Position numbers and translations under genes: made by a program. The notes beneath the pieces are model-generated. The model had not been told where the DNA came from. It saw only the letters and a program-made list of their open reading frames with translations, and did not search any database. A stretch of 35,681 bases of DNA from Lactiplantibacillus garii (lineage in GTDB: Bacteria; Bacillota; Bacilli; Lactobacillales; Lactobacillaceae), in the NCBI RefSeq assembly GCF_003885105.1, contig NZ_QWZQ01000034.1, positions 1 through 35,681 of the forward strand, given 5' to 3'. Shown here piece after piece: positions 15,360 to 22,534 of this stretch (within the stretch, counting starts at the first letter, position 1; every line of letters begins with the position of its first letter).

Positions 15360-16001
15360 TTACAACCAACTTGGCCGGTCACCAGCCGTATTCGGTTTAT
15401 TTAAACCAACGCTGGCCCGCTGGTACTGGGTCGGGTCGTTCAGCACTTTGAAGGCAAAATCGGCAACACTCGCCCGTGAAACTTCGGTCCCCTTAAAGTC
15501 TTCGACCAAGTTAGTCGTTTCGTAGTCGACTTCAGCCTGATCCGTTAACCAGGCCGGGCGGATCTCCGTATAGTCAACGTCGGAAGCCGTTAACAACCGC
15601 GCCGCTTCCCGGAAACCGGGTAAAAAGGCGGCGATCGCCTGTTCGTTCCATTCGCCAAACTTACCGGGAACTTCGTGGTGGGCACCTAAGGCACTAATGA
15701 ACAGCAGCCGGTGCTGAGCCGTCTGATGCATGGCCGTCAAAATACCCTTGGTCTGCGCCCCTAAGTCGGTCCCACCAACGTTGGAATAAACCAGGTCGGC
15801 GGATGCCATCGCCGCGGCCAAAGCGGCGGTATCCAGAACGTTACCATCCACTAAGGTGACGCGTGAATTATCTTGATACTGATTTAACCGCTGAGCATTT
15901 CTTAAAAACAGGATCAAGTCGTCGTCAGTTTCATCTAATAACCGTTGAATCAAAATTTTAGCGGTACCCCCGTTGGCACCAATGATCATCACTTTACTCA
16001 T
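15360..16001 (-). CDS. NAD(P)-binding atypical SDR (NmrA/YwnB-like)
   Basis: A 213-residue protein with an N-terminal Rossmann fold (MIIGANGGTAKILIQRLL) of the NAD(P)H-binding PF13460 type. It lacks the usual YxxxK arrangement of classical SDRs. Relatives include flavin reductase/biliverdin-reductase-like and redox-sensing NmrA proteins. The role is probably NAD(P)H-dependent reduction or sensing, but the substrate is unknown. It is cytosolic. It starts 14 nt after the DUF2255 stop and ends 29 nt before the flavodoxin start, so it is in the operon. Confidence 0.85.
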   Translation of the reverse strand: MSKVMIIGANGGTAKILIQRLLDETDDDLILFLRNAQRLNQYQDNSRVTLVDGNVLDTAALAAAMASADLVYSNVGGTDLGAQTKGILTAMHQTAQHRLLFISALGAHHEVPGKFGEWNEQAIAAFLPGFREAARLLTASDVDYTEIRPAWLTDQAEVDYETTNLVEDFKGTEVSRASVADFAFKVLNDPTQYQRASVGLNKPNTAGDRPSWL

Positions 16002-16015
16002 TTTCTTAACCTCAC

Positions 16016-16396
16016 TTATTTAGGCAGCACTTGCATCGTGGTCCCCCGCGGACCGGCCTGAACCATTGCATTCAGGTACGGGCTACCGGCGTACTTTGCC
16101 CGGTAAGCCTGATCCACCAGGGTGTTCACGGTTTCATCGTGGAGCGCTTCAAAGCGGACCTCGTGATTAGCGCCGGCCAGAAAAATGCGTCCGCCACCCT
16201 GTTGCACGGCCGAACGGTGCCAGCGCGAACGCTGACCGTTCCAGGCCCGCACGTAGAGGCCGTCGTTGACCACGACCGACCAGATCCAGGTCGGGGTGCC
16301 GTACGTTTTACCATCACTATAAAAGGGCGAGATTTGAAAATCATCCGCCCCCGCGAATTGACTTAACTGTTCAGCCGACCAGCACGTTGCTTTCAA
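16016..16396 (-). CDS. DUF2255 family protein
   Basis: A protein of about 126 residues matching DUF2255: a core with ISPFYSDGKTYGTPTWIWSV, then LYVRAWNG, RWHRSA and the ending VDQAYRAKYAGS with TTMQVLP. The family is uncharacterised but is usually found beside oxidoreductases, perhaps as a flavin or nitroreductase-like fold. No ATG is in frame after the SDR stop. TTG 16396 with GGGGGTG 6 nt upstream is the best start; GTG 16405 is an alternative. It is second in the LysR 2-linked operon. Confidence 0.78.
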   Translation of the reverse strand: MKATCWSAEQLSQFAGADDFQISPFYSDGKTYGTPTWIWSVVVNDGLYVRAWNGQRSRWHRSAVQQGGGRIFLAGANHEVRFEALHDETVNTLVDQAYRAKYAGSPYLNAMVQAGPRGTTMQVLPK

Positions 16397-16430
16397 CTCC
16401 AACACCCCCGTAGCAAACTTAGTTTCGTCA

Positions 16431-17174
16431 TTACCATGGTTGATCCGTCGGGCCGACCGTGAACTCACTAACGTTGGTATCATCCGGTTGGTCGATGGCA
16501 AAGGCCACCACGTTGGCGATCCGGTCCGGGCCGATTTGGTACTGATCGTACAAGTCCTGCATCCCCTTAGCGGATTCGGGGTCGGTAATGGTTTCCAGCA
16601 ACTCCGTGCGAATGGCCGCCGGGTAAATGGTGGCCGTGCGGATATGGCTATTTTCCTGCGCCGATTCCATCCGTAAAACTTCCATTAAATCACGCACCGC
16701 CCACTTCGTTGCGCCGTAGACCGCGCCACCGGGATAGGCCTTTAACCCGGCTACCGAAGAAGTGGCGATCACGTGACCGGAGCGCTGCCCCTTAAAGGTT
16801 GGCAACACGGCGGCGATTCCGTTTAAGACGCCCTTGATATTCACGTCCACCATTTGATTCCATTCGGTCGTCTTTAATTCGGACAACGGTGAACTCGGCA
16901 TCAAACCGGCGTTTAAGAACATCACGTCGACCTTGCCAAACCGTTCCTTGGCCAGGGCGACTAAGGCTTCGTTATCCGCTGGCACCGTCACGTCGGTCAC
17001 GCGGTACGTCGCTTCGCCGCCATTTTTTTCGATTTGATTGACAATGGTTTGTAACTTATCTTCACGACGAGCCCCCAGCACCAACTTGGCACCCTTACCA
17101 GCTAGTAGCAACGCGGTGGCCGCACCGATCCCGCTCGAAGCACCCGTAATAATCACAACTTTATCTTTAATCAT
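16431..17174 (-). CDS. SDR family oxidoreductase (copy 2)
   Basis: A 247-residue classical SDR. TGASSGIG is at residues 10-17, LNAG at 87-90, and the catalytic Ser140, Tyr153 and Lys157 (YGATK) are present. GARRED after the second strand favours NADP(H). ATG 17174 has GGAG 9 nt upstream; a longer frame to 17216 has no RBS. It is the first gene of the five-gene operon, divergent from LysR 2. Paralog of the SDR at 12087-12815; shared blocks include DVN..GVLNGIAAVLP and the PTDQ end. Substrate unknown. Confidence 0.9.
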   Translation of the reverse strand: MIKDKVVIITGASSGIGAATALLLAGKGAKLVLGARREDKLQTIVNQIEKNGGEATYRVTDVTVPADNEALVALAKERFGKVDVMFLNAGLMPSSPLSELKTTEWNQMVDVNIKGVLNGIAAVLPTFKGQRSGHVIATSSVAGLKAYPGGAVYGATKWAVRDLMEVLRMESAQENSHIRTATIYPAAIRTELLETITDPESAKGMQDLYDQYQIGPDRIANVVAFAIDQPDDTNVSEFTVGPTDQPW

Positions 17175-17265
17175 TTTAAAATCTCCGTTTCGTTTGTTAG
17201 TAGGCGGCCCCGCCACCGTTTCAATTCAGTTAACCGGGCCGCTTGGACAAGTAACAGCATAAGGC

Positions 17266-17294
17266 TTGACAGTGGCCATGTCTAATGCTTATAT
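17266..17294 (+). promoter_or_regulatory. Consensus-like promoter of LysR 2
   Basis: A perfect TTGACA (17266-17271) and TTATAT (17289-17294) are separated by exactly 17 bp, 52 nt before the preferred start. It is the cleanest sigma-70 promoter in the window and lies in the intergenic region shared with SDR 2. Confidence 0.75.
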
Positions 17295-17345
17295 TGAATT
17301 TAAAAGTATACGTAATTGTAATAATTAAGTGAAAGGATGGTTATG

Positions 17346-18236
17346 ATGGAACTCCGCGTACTCCGCTATTTTCAGGCCGTGGTCACCGAATTAAACATTA
17401 GTCGGGCGGCCGAACGCCTGCACGTTTCCCAACCGACCATTTCCCGTCAGCTTAAAGATCTCGAGGAAGAACTCGGCGTTGCGCTCTTTACCCGCAACGG
17501 TCGTAACATCCAGTTAACGAGTAACGGCGAATACTTTGCTAACCAGGCCAACCAGATCCTGGCGTTAGCCGATAAAACGGTGGACAACCTGCACCGTGAA
17601 CAGGAAGTGACGGGCTCGTTCGTAATCGGCTGCGCGGAATCCCGCAGTTTTTTAACCCTGGCGCAAGCCGTCCAAAAGTTACAGACGCGGTTTCCCAAAA
17701 TTAAAGTGAACCTGATCAGTACTAACGCGGACGAGATCCGCACCCACCTCAAATCCGGCAACTTCGACTTTGGCGTTGTGATGGAACCCGCCGATAAGGG
17801 GGAGTTCAACTTTATGCACTTACCCGGGGAAAGTCGCTGGGGACTCTTGATGCCCCGCAACGCCCCCCTGGCTCAAAACGACCACGTTCAGTTAAGTGAC
17901 CTGCAGGGGCAAAAAATCATTGTTTCCCGTCAGCGCGGTGTTCTAGACTTACTTAAAGAGTGGTACGGGGAAAGCACGCCGCAATTTGACGTCGTTGCGA
18001 CCTATAACTTGCTATACAACGCCTCGCTATTAGTCACGGCCGGCGTCGGTTACGCGCTGTGCGTTGACGGGATTATTAACACCAACCAGTCCGATTTGAT
18101 TTTTGTGCCACTGACCCCGCGCCGAACGACCGGTACCAGCCTCGTCTGGTACAAGGGCCAACGGTTATCCCCGGCCGCCGACGCGTTTCTTAAACAACTG
18201 ACAACGGACCTTAAACCAAGCAATTCCACAGAATAA
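17346..18236 (+). CDS. LysR family transcriptional regulator (module 2)
   Basis: A 296-residue LysR regulator. The N-terminal helix-turn-helix (ISRAAERLHVSQPTISRQLK) is textbook, followed by an effector-binding domain ending in VWYKGQRLSPAADAF. Of three in-frame ATGs, 17346 has AAAGGA 7 nt upstream; 17337 overlaps that site. It is divergent from the SDR 2/DUF2255/flavodoxin operon and upstream, in the same direction, of the lipoprotein/hydrolase genes, so it may control both sides. A terminator follows, so the downstream genes use their own promoter. Confidence 0.92.
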   Translation: MELRVLRYFQAVVTELNISRAAERLHVSQPTISRQLKDLEEELGVALFTRNGRNIQLTSNGEYFANQANQILALADKTVDNLHREQEVTGSFVIGCAESRSFLTLAQAVQKLQTRFPKIKVNLISTNADEIRTHLKSGNFDFGVVMEPADKGEFNFMHLPGESRWGLLMPRNAPLAQNDHVQLSDLQGQKIIVSRQRGVLDLLKEWYGESTPQFDVVATYNLLYNASLLVTAGVGYALCVDGIINTNQSDLIFVPLTPRRTTGTSLVWYKGQRLSPAADAFLKQLTTDLKPSNSTE

Positions 18237-18244
18237 ACCAAAAG

Positions 18245-18270
18245 CAGTGGCAATCTGGCCACTGTTTTTT
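18245..18270 (+). terminator. Terminator of LysR 2
   Basis: CAGTGGC/GCCACTG stem with a six-base loop, followed by six T on the plus strand. Confidence 0.85.
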
Positions 18271-18327
18271 CATAACACTTTTCATGGTTAACACGTCAGG
18301 CATAACTACCAGGCATTAATCACCATA

Positions 18328-18366
18328 TCCAATAAGCATTGGACATAGTACGGTATTAAATATATT
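18328..18366 (+). promoter_or_regulatory. Promoter with inverted repeat before the lipoprotein genes
   Basis: TTGGAC (18339-18344) and TATATT (18361-18366) are 16 bp apart. The inverted repeat TCCAAT-aagc-ATTGGA (18328-18343) overlaps the -35, a plausible operator, perhaps for LysR 2. Confidence 0.55.
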
Positions 18367-18400
18367 GTAAATGGCAGGTTATGACTGAGGAGGCGTTCAT

Positions 18401-18931
18401 ATTTTTAAAATTCAACGAAGTAAATTAATCTTGGGCCTTACCGGAATATTGACGGTATTACTCGCTGGTTGCACAGCGACGACCAGCCAGCACCCTACCA
18501 ATCCCCAAAGCGTGCGGGCAACTTCAAAAGTGCAACCGACACCGGCCACGCACCGTCAAGCCATTAAAATTACGGTCAACGGGGTTCGTTTGACTGCACA
18601 TTTAAATAATTCAAGTGCCGCGCGGGCCTTTGCGCAGGAACTGCCGGTCGACTTAACATTCCGAAATTTCATGGACATGCCGGAAAAAATTGCAGATTTG
18701 CACCACACACTACCCACCACCGGTATGCCGAGTGGTCACGCCGGCACCGCGGGGAGCATCGGTTACTGGTCCCCCGATAAACGAATCGTTTTCTATTGGG
18801 GTACCGAGGATTATTATGAAGGTATCCACATCATCGGTACTTTTGATCACCATGATTACAAAAAAGTCGTCCGCAAAATGGCGAAAAATACAACGGTAAA
18901 AATTGAGAAGGTCAATACAAATGAAAATTAA
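18401..18931 (+). CDS. Cyclophilin-like-fold lipoprotein with apparent AUU start
   Basis: A 176-residue lipoprotein. Read from ATT 18401 it starts MFKIQRSKLILG, giving a basic n-region, then a hydrophobic stretch and the lipobox LLAGC. After a low-complexity Thr/Pro/Ser linker comes a cyclophilin-like domain (IKITVNGVRLTAHL, then AFAQELPVDLTF and IGYWSPDKRIVFYWG), a family of unknown activity often linked with flavodoxins. A perfect GGAGG is 7 nt before the ATT. The only standard start candidate in frame, TTG 18431, has no RBS and would remove all basic residues of the signal. A TGA lies at 18386-18388, so no upstream start is available. It overlaps the next gene by 11 nt. Confidence 0.78.
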   Translation: MFKIQRSKLILGLTGILTVLLAGCTATTSQHPTNPQSVRATSKVQPTPATHRQAIKITVNGVRLTAHLNNSSAARAFAQELPVDLTFRNFMDMPEKIADLHHTLPTTGMPSGHAGTAGSIGYWSPDKRIVFYWGTEDYYEGIHIIGTFDHHDYKKVVRKMAKNTTVKIEKVNTNEN

Positions 18932-19834
18932 ACTAAGACACTGGCTAATCATCAGCACAGTGCTATCCCTCGTCATGGTGGTTAGTGCGTGCGCTCATAA
19001 AAGTACCAAGTCATCCACGGGGCCGTCCTATCAAAAAAGTAATAAAGTAGTAACGGACAAATCACTCAATGATCAAGTCTTATCCGTCCGCCATAACAAA
19101 GAAAAGATCGTTGGCCACCTCTATACGGCTAAAACTAACGTCAAGCACCGTCCCATCGCCATCATTTCGCACGGGCTTGGTGGTAACTATCAAGAACTAG
19201 AAGCTTATGCCCGCCGGTTAGCTAAACGGGGCTACCTAGCGTACGCCTTCGATTTTCCCGGTGGTAGCACCAACGGTCAGAGTACCGGCTTAAAACAAAC
19301 CCAGATGTCCATTTACACCGAAGAACAGTCCTTACTCGCCGTAATTACGGCTTTAAGAAGTCGAAAAGACGTTGATAAAAACAACGTCCTCTTAGTGGGT
19401 GGTAGTCAGGGGGCGTCGTATCCGCCCTGACCGCCTCACAACACCCGGCCTACATTCAAGGATTAGCTTTAATGTACCCGGCATTTTCCATCACCCACGA
19501 CGCACAGGCCCGGTACCATTCGGTTAGTCAAATTCCCCAAGAATCCGATATTTTCGGCTTTTCAGTGGGTAAAGCCTACTACCAAAAGTTGCTGAATATT
19601 GATATTACGAAGATTGCGACCAAGTATCGCGGCCCGGTACTGATCGTCCACGGAACGAGTGACGACGTTGTACCAATCAAATACGTCGAACGAGCCGCCC
19701 ACAACTTCCCGAACGCAACTTTTAAAAAGATCACGGGTGCCGGACACGGCTTTGAGGGGAGTGACCAACAACGAGCGTTACACTTACTTGATAATTTCGT
19801 TACTAAAACCCAAAGACACTCAGAAAGAGGTTAA
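18921..19834 (+). pseudogene. Lipoprotein alpha/beta hydrolase, frameshifted in a G5 run
   Basis: An alpha/beta hydrolase with an N-terminal lipoprotein signal (KIKLRHWL, lipobox VVSAC). The first part reads to 19430 and the second continues in another frame to 19834. Restoring one G in the five-G run at 19409-19413 gives GGSQGGVVSALTASQHP, joining the nucleophile elbow (Ser in GGSQG) to the rest, with Asp in GTSDDVVP and His in GAGHGF. The whole gene would be about 304 residues. All catalytic residues survive, so the lesion is recent, a sequencing error, or bypassed by slippage: a ribosome on GGG could slip back one base within the G run. ATG 18921 overlaps the upstream lipoprotein stop. Confidence 0.82.
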
Positions 19835-19838
19835 AATA

Positions 19839-20813
19839 ATGACAACTAATGACATGCGTGCCACCCGCGTCACGGCGGCTGACGAACACTACATTTTTAA
19901 ACTCAACGCAAACGTGGTCCGTAAACACGTGTATTACCCAACCCGCTTCGGCGTTGAAATCGCGGCCGACCTTTATTACGCTAAGGACTTAGACTTGACA
20001 GCTAAGTCCCCGGCCCTGATCATCGGAGCACCGTTTGGCGGTGTCAAGGAACAGGGACCCGGCGTCTACGCAAACGTGCTCGCCCAACGCGGATTTATGG
20101 TCGTGACGTTTGACCCCGCTTACCACGGTTATTCTGGTGGTCAGCCCCGTTTTAGCGGTTCCCCCGATACTTACGTAGAAGATTTCTCAGCAGCGGTGGA
20201 TTATTTAGGAACGCTCGCCTCGGTTGACCGCAACCGGATCGGCGTGCTGGGAATCTGTGCCTCCGGCGGGTTTGCATTAGCAGCCGCGGCTCAGGACGCC
20301 CGGATCAAAGCAGTCGCTACGGCGGTGATGTACGACATCCCCCACTTAGCTAACGCGGCTACGGGAACGGAGCGCAACCAACAATTAATTCAGTTAAGTA
20401 ACTTGCGGTGGGAGCACTTAGATCAGGCTCCACTGAACTACCCGGAACACCCCGTTGATCAGTTTCCAACTGGATTAGATCCGATTTCGAAAGAATTTTT
20501 TAGTTTTTATGGTTTTAAACGGGGCTGGCATCAAAACGCGACCCGCAATATCACGGCCGTTTCCAATTTAAGCTTCATGAACTTTGAAGCTACGCAGCGC
20601 ATTGGCGAGATCTCCCCCCGGCCCGTCTTAATGGTAACGAGTGAAGAGGCCCATTCGAAGGCTTTCACCGAAGCGACCTTCAAACGCCTCAACGAACCCA
20701 AAGAATTAGTCGTTGAACCCCACGGACAACACGTTGACTTTTACGACGACGTTAACGTGATCCCGTTTGATAAATTTGAACAATTCTTCAAGCAAAATTT
20801 AACGGGTAAATAA
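19839..20813 (+). CDS. Alpha/beta hydrolase with Cys nucleophile (copy 2)
   Basis: A 324-residue cytosolic alpha/beta hydrolase of the same dienelactone-hydrolase-like group as 10988-11998. The elbow is VLGICASGGF with Cys as the probable nucleophile; the His is in EPHGQHVDFYDD. Shared blocks with copy 1 include PFG.VKEQ, VEDFSAAVD and RIKAVAT. ATG 19839 has AGAGG 8 nt upstream and sits 4 nt after the frameshifted hydrolase stop, so it is cotranscribed; a longer frame to 19659 overlaps that gene and is rejected. Substrate unknown. Confidence 0.82.
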   Translation: MTTNDMRATRVTAADEHYIFKLNANVVRKHVYYPTRFGVEIAADLYYAKDLDLTAKSPALIIGAPFGGVKEQGPGVYANVLAQRGFMVVTFDPAYHGYSGGQPRFSGSPDTYVEDFSAAVDYLGTLASVDRNRIGVLGICASGGFALAAAAQDARIKAVATAVMYDIPHLANAATGTERNQQLIQLSNLRWEHLDQAPLNYPEHPVDQFPTGLDPISKEFFSFYGFKRGWHQNATRNITAVSNLSFMNFEATQRIGEISPRPVLMVTSEEAHSKAFTEATFKRLNEPKELVVEPHGQHVDFYDDVNVIPFDKFEQFFKQNLTGK

Positions 20814-20849
20814 CGGTTGACGATTCTGAAATAACCGTTACCCCACCCC

Positions 20850-20894
20850 AAAAAGCGGCGCCCCAATTCTTCTGAATTGCAGCGCCGCTTTTTT
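20850..20894. terminator. Bidirectional terminator
   Basis: AAAAAGCGGCGC/GCGCCGCTTTTTT outer stem plus an inner CAATTC/GAATTG stem. It separates convergent hydrolase 2 and GNAT genes. Confidence 0.9.
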
Positions 20895-20902
20895 AAACTT
20901 AT

Positions 20903-21568
20903 TTAGTTTTCAGCAGTCTCGTGTAGCGTGGCTTTACTGATAATTTCAAATTCTTCCTGGCTCGGTTGCCAGTGTTTGGGTAACGGCGGCAAGGTTGCAT
21001 CGTAGGCGGCGGCCGCAGCCAGATCAATTTCCATGGCCCGACTTTCCGTGTACGTCCACGAGTGCCCTGCCAAAACGTGTGGCACCAACTGCTTAACCAT
21101 CATGGCGGCTGGATAGCTGCCATCCGCGTTGGCAACTTGGTGTTTTAAACAGCTTTCAAAACCGCGACTGACGTAGTTACTGGGCATGCCAAAGATCACG
21201 ATCGTGTCGTAACCCATTGCTCGGGCCAACGTAAACGACCGGTTTAATAACCGTTTACCGACCCCTTGGCGCTGGTATTCCGGCGCAACGCAGAGCGGCC
21301 CAAACGTTAAAATTGGTTTAACGTGGCCACGCTCATCCGTTAGCTGGGCCTTGGTATACATGACGTTACCGATCACCGTCCCGTTTAACTCGGCAACCAG
21401 GTCGAGTTCGAGGATAAAATCGGCGTGCTGGCGTAGGACCCGTACGAGGTAGTGTTCAATACAGCCGGGCACGTACAAGTTCCAAAAGGCACGCCGGGTC
21501 ATCTGTTCCACCGCCAAATAGTCGGCGGGGCGTTCGTTGCGAATAGTAATAGTTTGTGCGTTGATCAA
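20903..21568 (-). CDS. GNAT family N-acetyltransferase
   Basis: A 221-residue GNAT acetyltransferase. The acetyl-CoA loop is VAPEYQRQGVGKRLL (around residues 93-107), preceded by GPLCV. The first 60 residues carry NERPADYLAVEQMTRRAFWNLY, typical of the YhbS-like branch. Ends in an extended helical tail after PLPKHWQPS. Acceptor unknown. ATG start with AGGAGG upstream. The 5' leader contains an inverted repeat GGAAGGT/ACCTTCC (21614-21651 region) of unknown role. Monocistronic. Confidence 0.88.
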   Translation of the reverse strand: MINAQTITIRNERPADYLAVEQMTRRAFWNLYVPGCIEHYLVRVLRQHADFILELDLVAELNGTVIGNVMYTKAQLTDERGHVKPILTFGPLCVAPEYQRQGVGKRLLNRSFTLARAMGYDTIVIFGMPSNYVSRGFESCLKHQVANADGSYPAAMMVKQLVPHVLAGHSWTYTESRAMEIDLAAAAAYDATLPPLPKHWQPSQEEFEIISKATLHETAEN

Positions 21569-21836
21569 TTTAAATTCCTCCTAAAAGTTAAGTGACGACT
21601 TCTGGAAGGTAACGATCCGTGAAACGTGACGAAACCTTCCGGCTAGGCCACACTCCCCGTGCTAATACGATTAGTCATAAGGCGACTCCTTTAATTTGAT
21701 ACCGTGATTGTACCATACTCAACCAATTAACGGCGACCTAGCACGCCATTTTAAAAGTGGTTCCCCTTGACTTTCTCACACTTTTGACTTACTTTTAATA
21801 AGTAAACTGATTTAACTTGAACGGAGGAATCGTATT

Positions 21837-22412
21837 ATGGCAGCAATTACAATTTTTGGTAAGGGTAACATGGGACAAGCAATTGGCGGCAACTTTGAGG
21901 CGGCTGGCAACCAGGTCACGTACGTCGGCTCACACGACCAAGTGCCCGCTTTAGGCGCCATTATCGTATTGGCGGTGCCCTACGCCGCCGCGGTCAGCAT
22001 CACTGAAAGTCACACGGACGAGTTCGCTGGTAAGGTCGTCGTTGACGTCACCAACCCGTTAAACTTTGATACTTGGGACGAACTGGTCGTCCCCGCGGAC
22101 AGTTCCGCCGCTGCCATTTTAGCCGACAAGGCGCCCCAAGCGAAGGTCGTCAAGGCGTTTAACACCACCTTCGCCGGCACCCTCGCCGCTAAGCAAATTG
22201 GTAACGACCACCCAACCACGGTGCTAATGGCCGCCGACGATGCCGACGCTAAAAAAGCCTTAGCCGATGCTTTAGACGGCAGTGGTTTGGTCACGATGGA
22301 CGCCGGTTCGTTAAAACGCGCCCGTGAAATGGAAGCCTTTGGTTTTCTCCAAATGACCTTAGCCGCCAGTGAACAGATCGGCTGGACCGGTGGTTTCGGT
22401 ATTTTTAAATAA
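21837..22412 (+). CDS. NADPH-dependent F420 reductase-like NAD(P)-binding protein
   Basis: A 191-residue Rossmann protein of the NADP oxidoreductase, coenzyme-F420-dependent family (PF03807). N-terminal nucleotide loop FGKGNMGQAIG; then VVDVTNPLNF and VKAFNTTFA, both family hallmarks; C-terminal REMEAFGFLQMTLA. Lactobacilli lack F420, so the real electron partner is probably another flavin or quinone; this is inference. ATG start with GGAGG 8 nt upstream. Alone between terminators. Confidence 0.85.
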   Translation: MAAITIFGKGNMGQAIGGNFEAAGNQVTYVGSHDQVPALGAIIVLAVPYAAAVSITESHTDEFAGKVVVDVTNPLNFDTWDELVVPADSSAAAILADKAPQAKVVKAFNTTFAGTLAAKQIGNDHPTTVLMAADDADAKKALADALDGSGLVTMDAGSLKRAREMEAFGFLQMTLAASEQIGWTGGFGIFK

Positions 22413-22474
22413 ACTAGTTCTAATTTAAACGTACAAGCAGCGACCCCACCATGCTGGTCGTTGTTCTTATTTTT

Positions 22475-22526
22475 AAAAAGCGTCCCGTCAAACACCGGTA
22501 ATTCGGAGTTTGACGGGACGTTTTTT
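22475..22526. terminator. Bidirectional terminator
   Basis: A near-perfect stem AAAAAGCGTCCCGTCAAAC/GTTTGACGGGACGTTTTT around a 14-base loop, between convergent genes. A second small stem (GCGACC/GGTCGT) lies just before it. Confidence 0.9.
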
Positions 22527-22534
22527 ACTGGGCC

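Noticed and set aside
19659-19838. 60-residue N-terminal extension of alpha/beta hydrolase 2
   Set aside because: It overlaps the upstream hydrolase out of frame, while ATG 19839 has a good SD at proper distance.
21569-21836. Structured leader (GGAAGGT/ACCTTCC) of the GNAT gene as a riboswitch
   Set aside because: Only one simple inverted repeat; no known riboswitch core or terminator/antiterminator pair.
22010-22495. 161-codon minus-strand frame opposite the F420-reductase-like gene
   Set aside because: Mostly antisense to a well-supported gene and running through its downstream hairpins.
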